Below are positions 63,525 through 64,000 of a stretch of DNA of 64,000 nt, in pieces. Below the pieces are notes generated by a model. That model saw only the letters and a list, made by a program, of their open reading frames with translations. It made no database searches and was not told the DNA's origin. The stretch is from Shinisaurus crocodilurus (lineage: Eukaryota; Chordata; Lepidosauria; Squamata; Shinisauridae), in assembly GCA_021292165.1 (NCBI GenBank), contig CM037879.1, positions 116,757,359 to 116,821,358 of the forward strand. The letters are read 5' to 3'. Position numbers and translations under genes: made by a program. Numbering within the stretch: the first letter of the stretch is position 1; each line of letters starts with the position of its first letter.

Positions 63525-63685
63525 TCATAGATAGAGTTGGAAGGAGCCTACAAGGCTATGGAGTCCAACCCCCTGCTCAATGCATGAAACTAGAGGAGAG
63601 GTCTCCCATCCAAGTAATAACCAGGCTTGACCCTGCTTAGCTTTCCACACTCAGACAAGCTGAGCCAGCGTAAGCCACAGGCCTG
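63525..63685 (-). mobile_element. 5S rRNA-derived SINE with CR1-type tail
   Basis: AGAGTTGGAAGGAGCCTACA ... TCTCCCATCCAAGTAATAAC ... CCTGCTTAGCTTTCC. Near-identical to 42600. Confidence 0.87.
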
Positions 63686-63879
63686 GCATAGCCCCACTGA
63701 TATTGGAGCCACCAGCCTCCACTGCCACAGTGTCACTTCCTCCTGCCTAAGAGGACAATCTTATGCACACTTACTTATGGAGGCATTTTCATCAATGTCT
63801 GGTTTCATGTTTCTGTAAGCCACTATGGTTTGTTGTTTTATCTGAAAAACATCATAGAAATGCCTAAAACCAACCAACC

Positions 63880-64000
63880 TGTGGCTTACACTGGCTCAGC
63901 TTGTCTGAGCATGGAAAGCTAAGCAGGGTCAAGCCTGGTTATTACTTGGATGGGAGACCCCTCCTCTAGTTTCCTGCATTGAGCAGGGGGTTGGACTCCA
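63880..64000 (+). mobile_element. 5S rRNA-derived SINE, plus orientation, cut by window end
   Basis: TGTGGCTTACACTGGCTCAG, GGAAAGCTAAGCAGGGTCAA, TACTTGGATGGGAGACCCC, GAGCAGGGGGTTGGACTC. Inverted relative to the copy at 63525, about 195 bp away. Confidence 0.87.

Overview
The window is nuclear DNA from a squamate reptile, most likely a lizard. That reading rests on the repeat set: CR1 and L2-type LINEs, tRNA-derived SINEs, a 5S rRNA-derived SINE with a CR1-type tail, very abundant small DNA-transposon MITEs, and a Ty1/copia retrotransposon. The species cannot be named from sequence alone.

The only host gene I can support is PRDM13, on the minus strand at the left end. Coding exons 1 (7781-7638), 2 (4443-4312) and 3 (4193-4073) encode the N-terminus and PR/SET domain, with consensus splice sites and continuous reading phase. 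The zinc-finger exon is not in the window and should lie to the left of base 1, so bases 1-4072 are intron 3. A CpG island at about 7330-8130 covers exon 1 and the promoter.

From about 8.1 kb to 64 kb I find no host exon. This is the 5' flank of PRDM13, which in other vertebrates separates PRDM13 from CCNC and carries its enhancers. Several repeat-free blocks (about 8160-8530, 14300-14560, 16400-16830, 17350-18340, 35540-36300, 53100-54180, 61690-62200, 62450-62990), plus one in intron 1 (5880-6210), are candidate regulatory elements. Conservation could not be tested.

The rest is layered transposable elements. At 19-24 kb there are L2-like LINE tails, a 5S-SINE, MIR and inverted repeats. At 26-33 kb there are two degenerate CR1-like LINEs (minus strand) and two solo LTRs of one family. 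At 34-50 kb there are four copia-family LTR loci (two simple solo LTRs, one solo LTR split by an APE-type LINE, one internally deleted provirus with two LTRs), a third solo LTR of the first family carrying two minisatellites, and one solo LTR of another family. At 50-64 kb there are scattered SINEs and MITEs. Many insertions have clean target-site duplications, so their order can be read: LINE in copia LTR in Harbinger-like MITE; CR1 tail in Tigger-like MITE in short MITE; Tigger-like MITE in the copia RT/RNase H region.

The most notable observations are a copia primer-binding site matching the anticodon arm of initiator tRNA-Met (the half-tRNA mode known from Drosophila copia), a perfect 34-bp hairpin with a 1-nt loop, two MITE families with shared termini and TAA/TTA duplications, and candidate PRDM13 enhancers.
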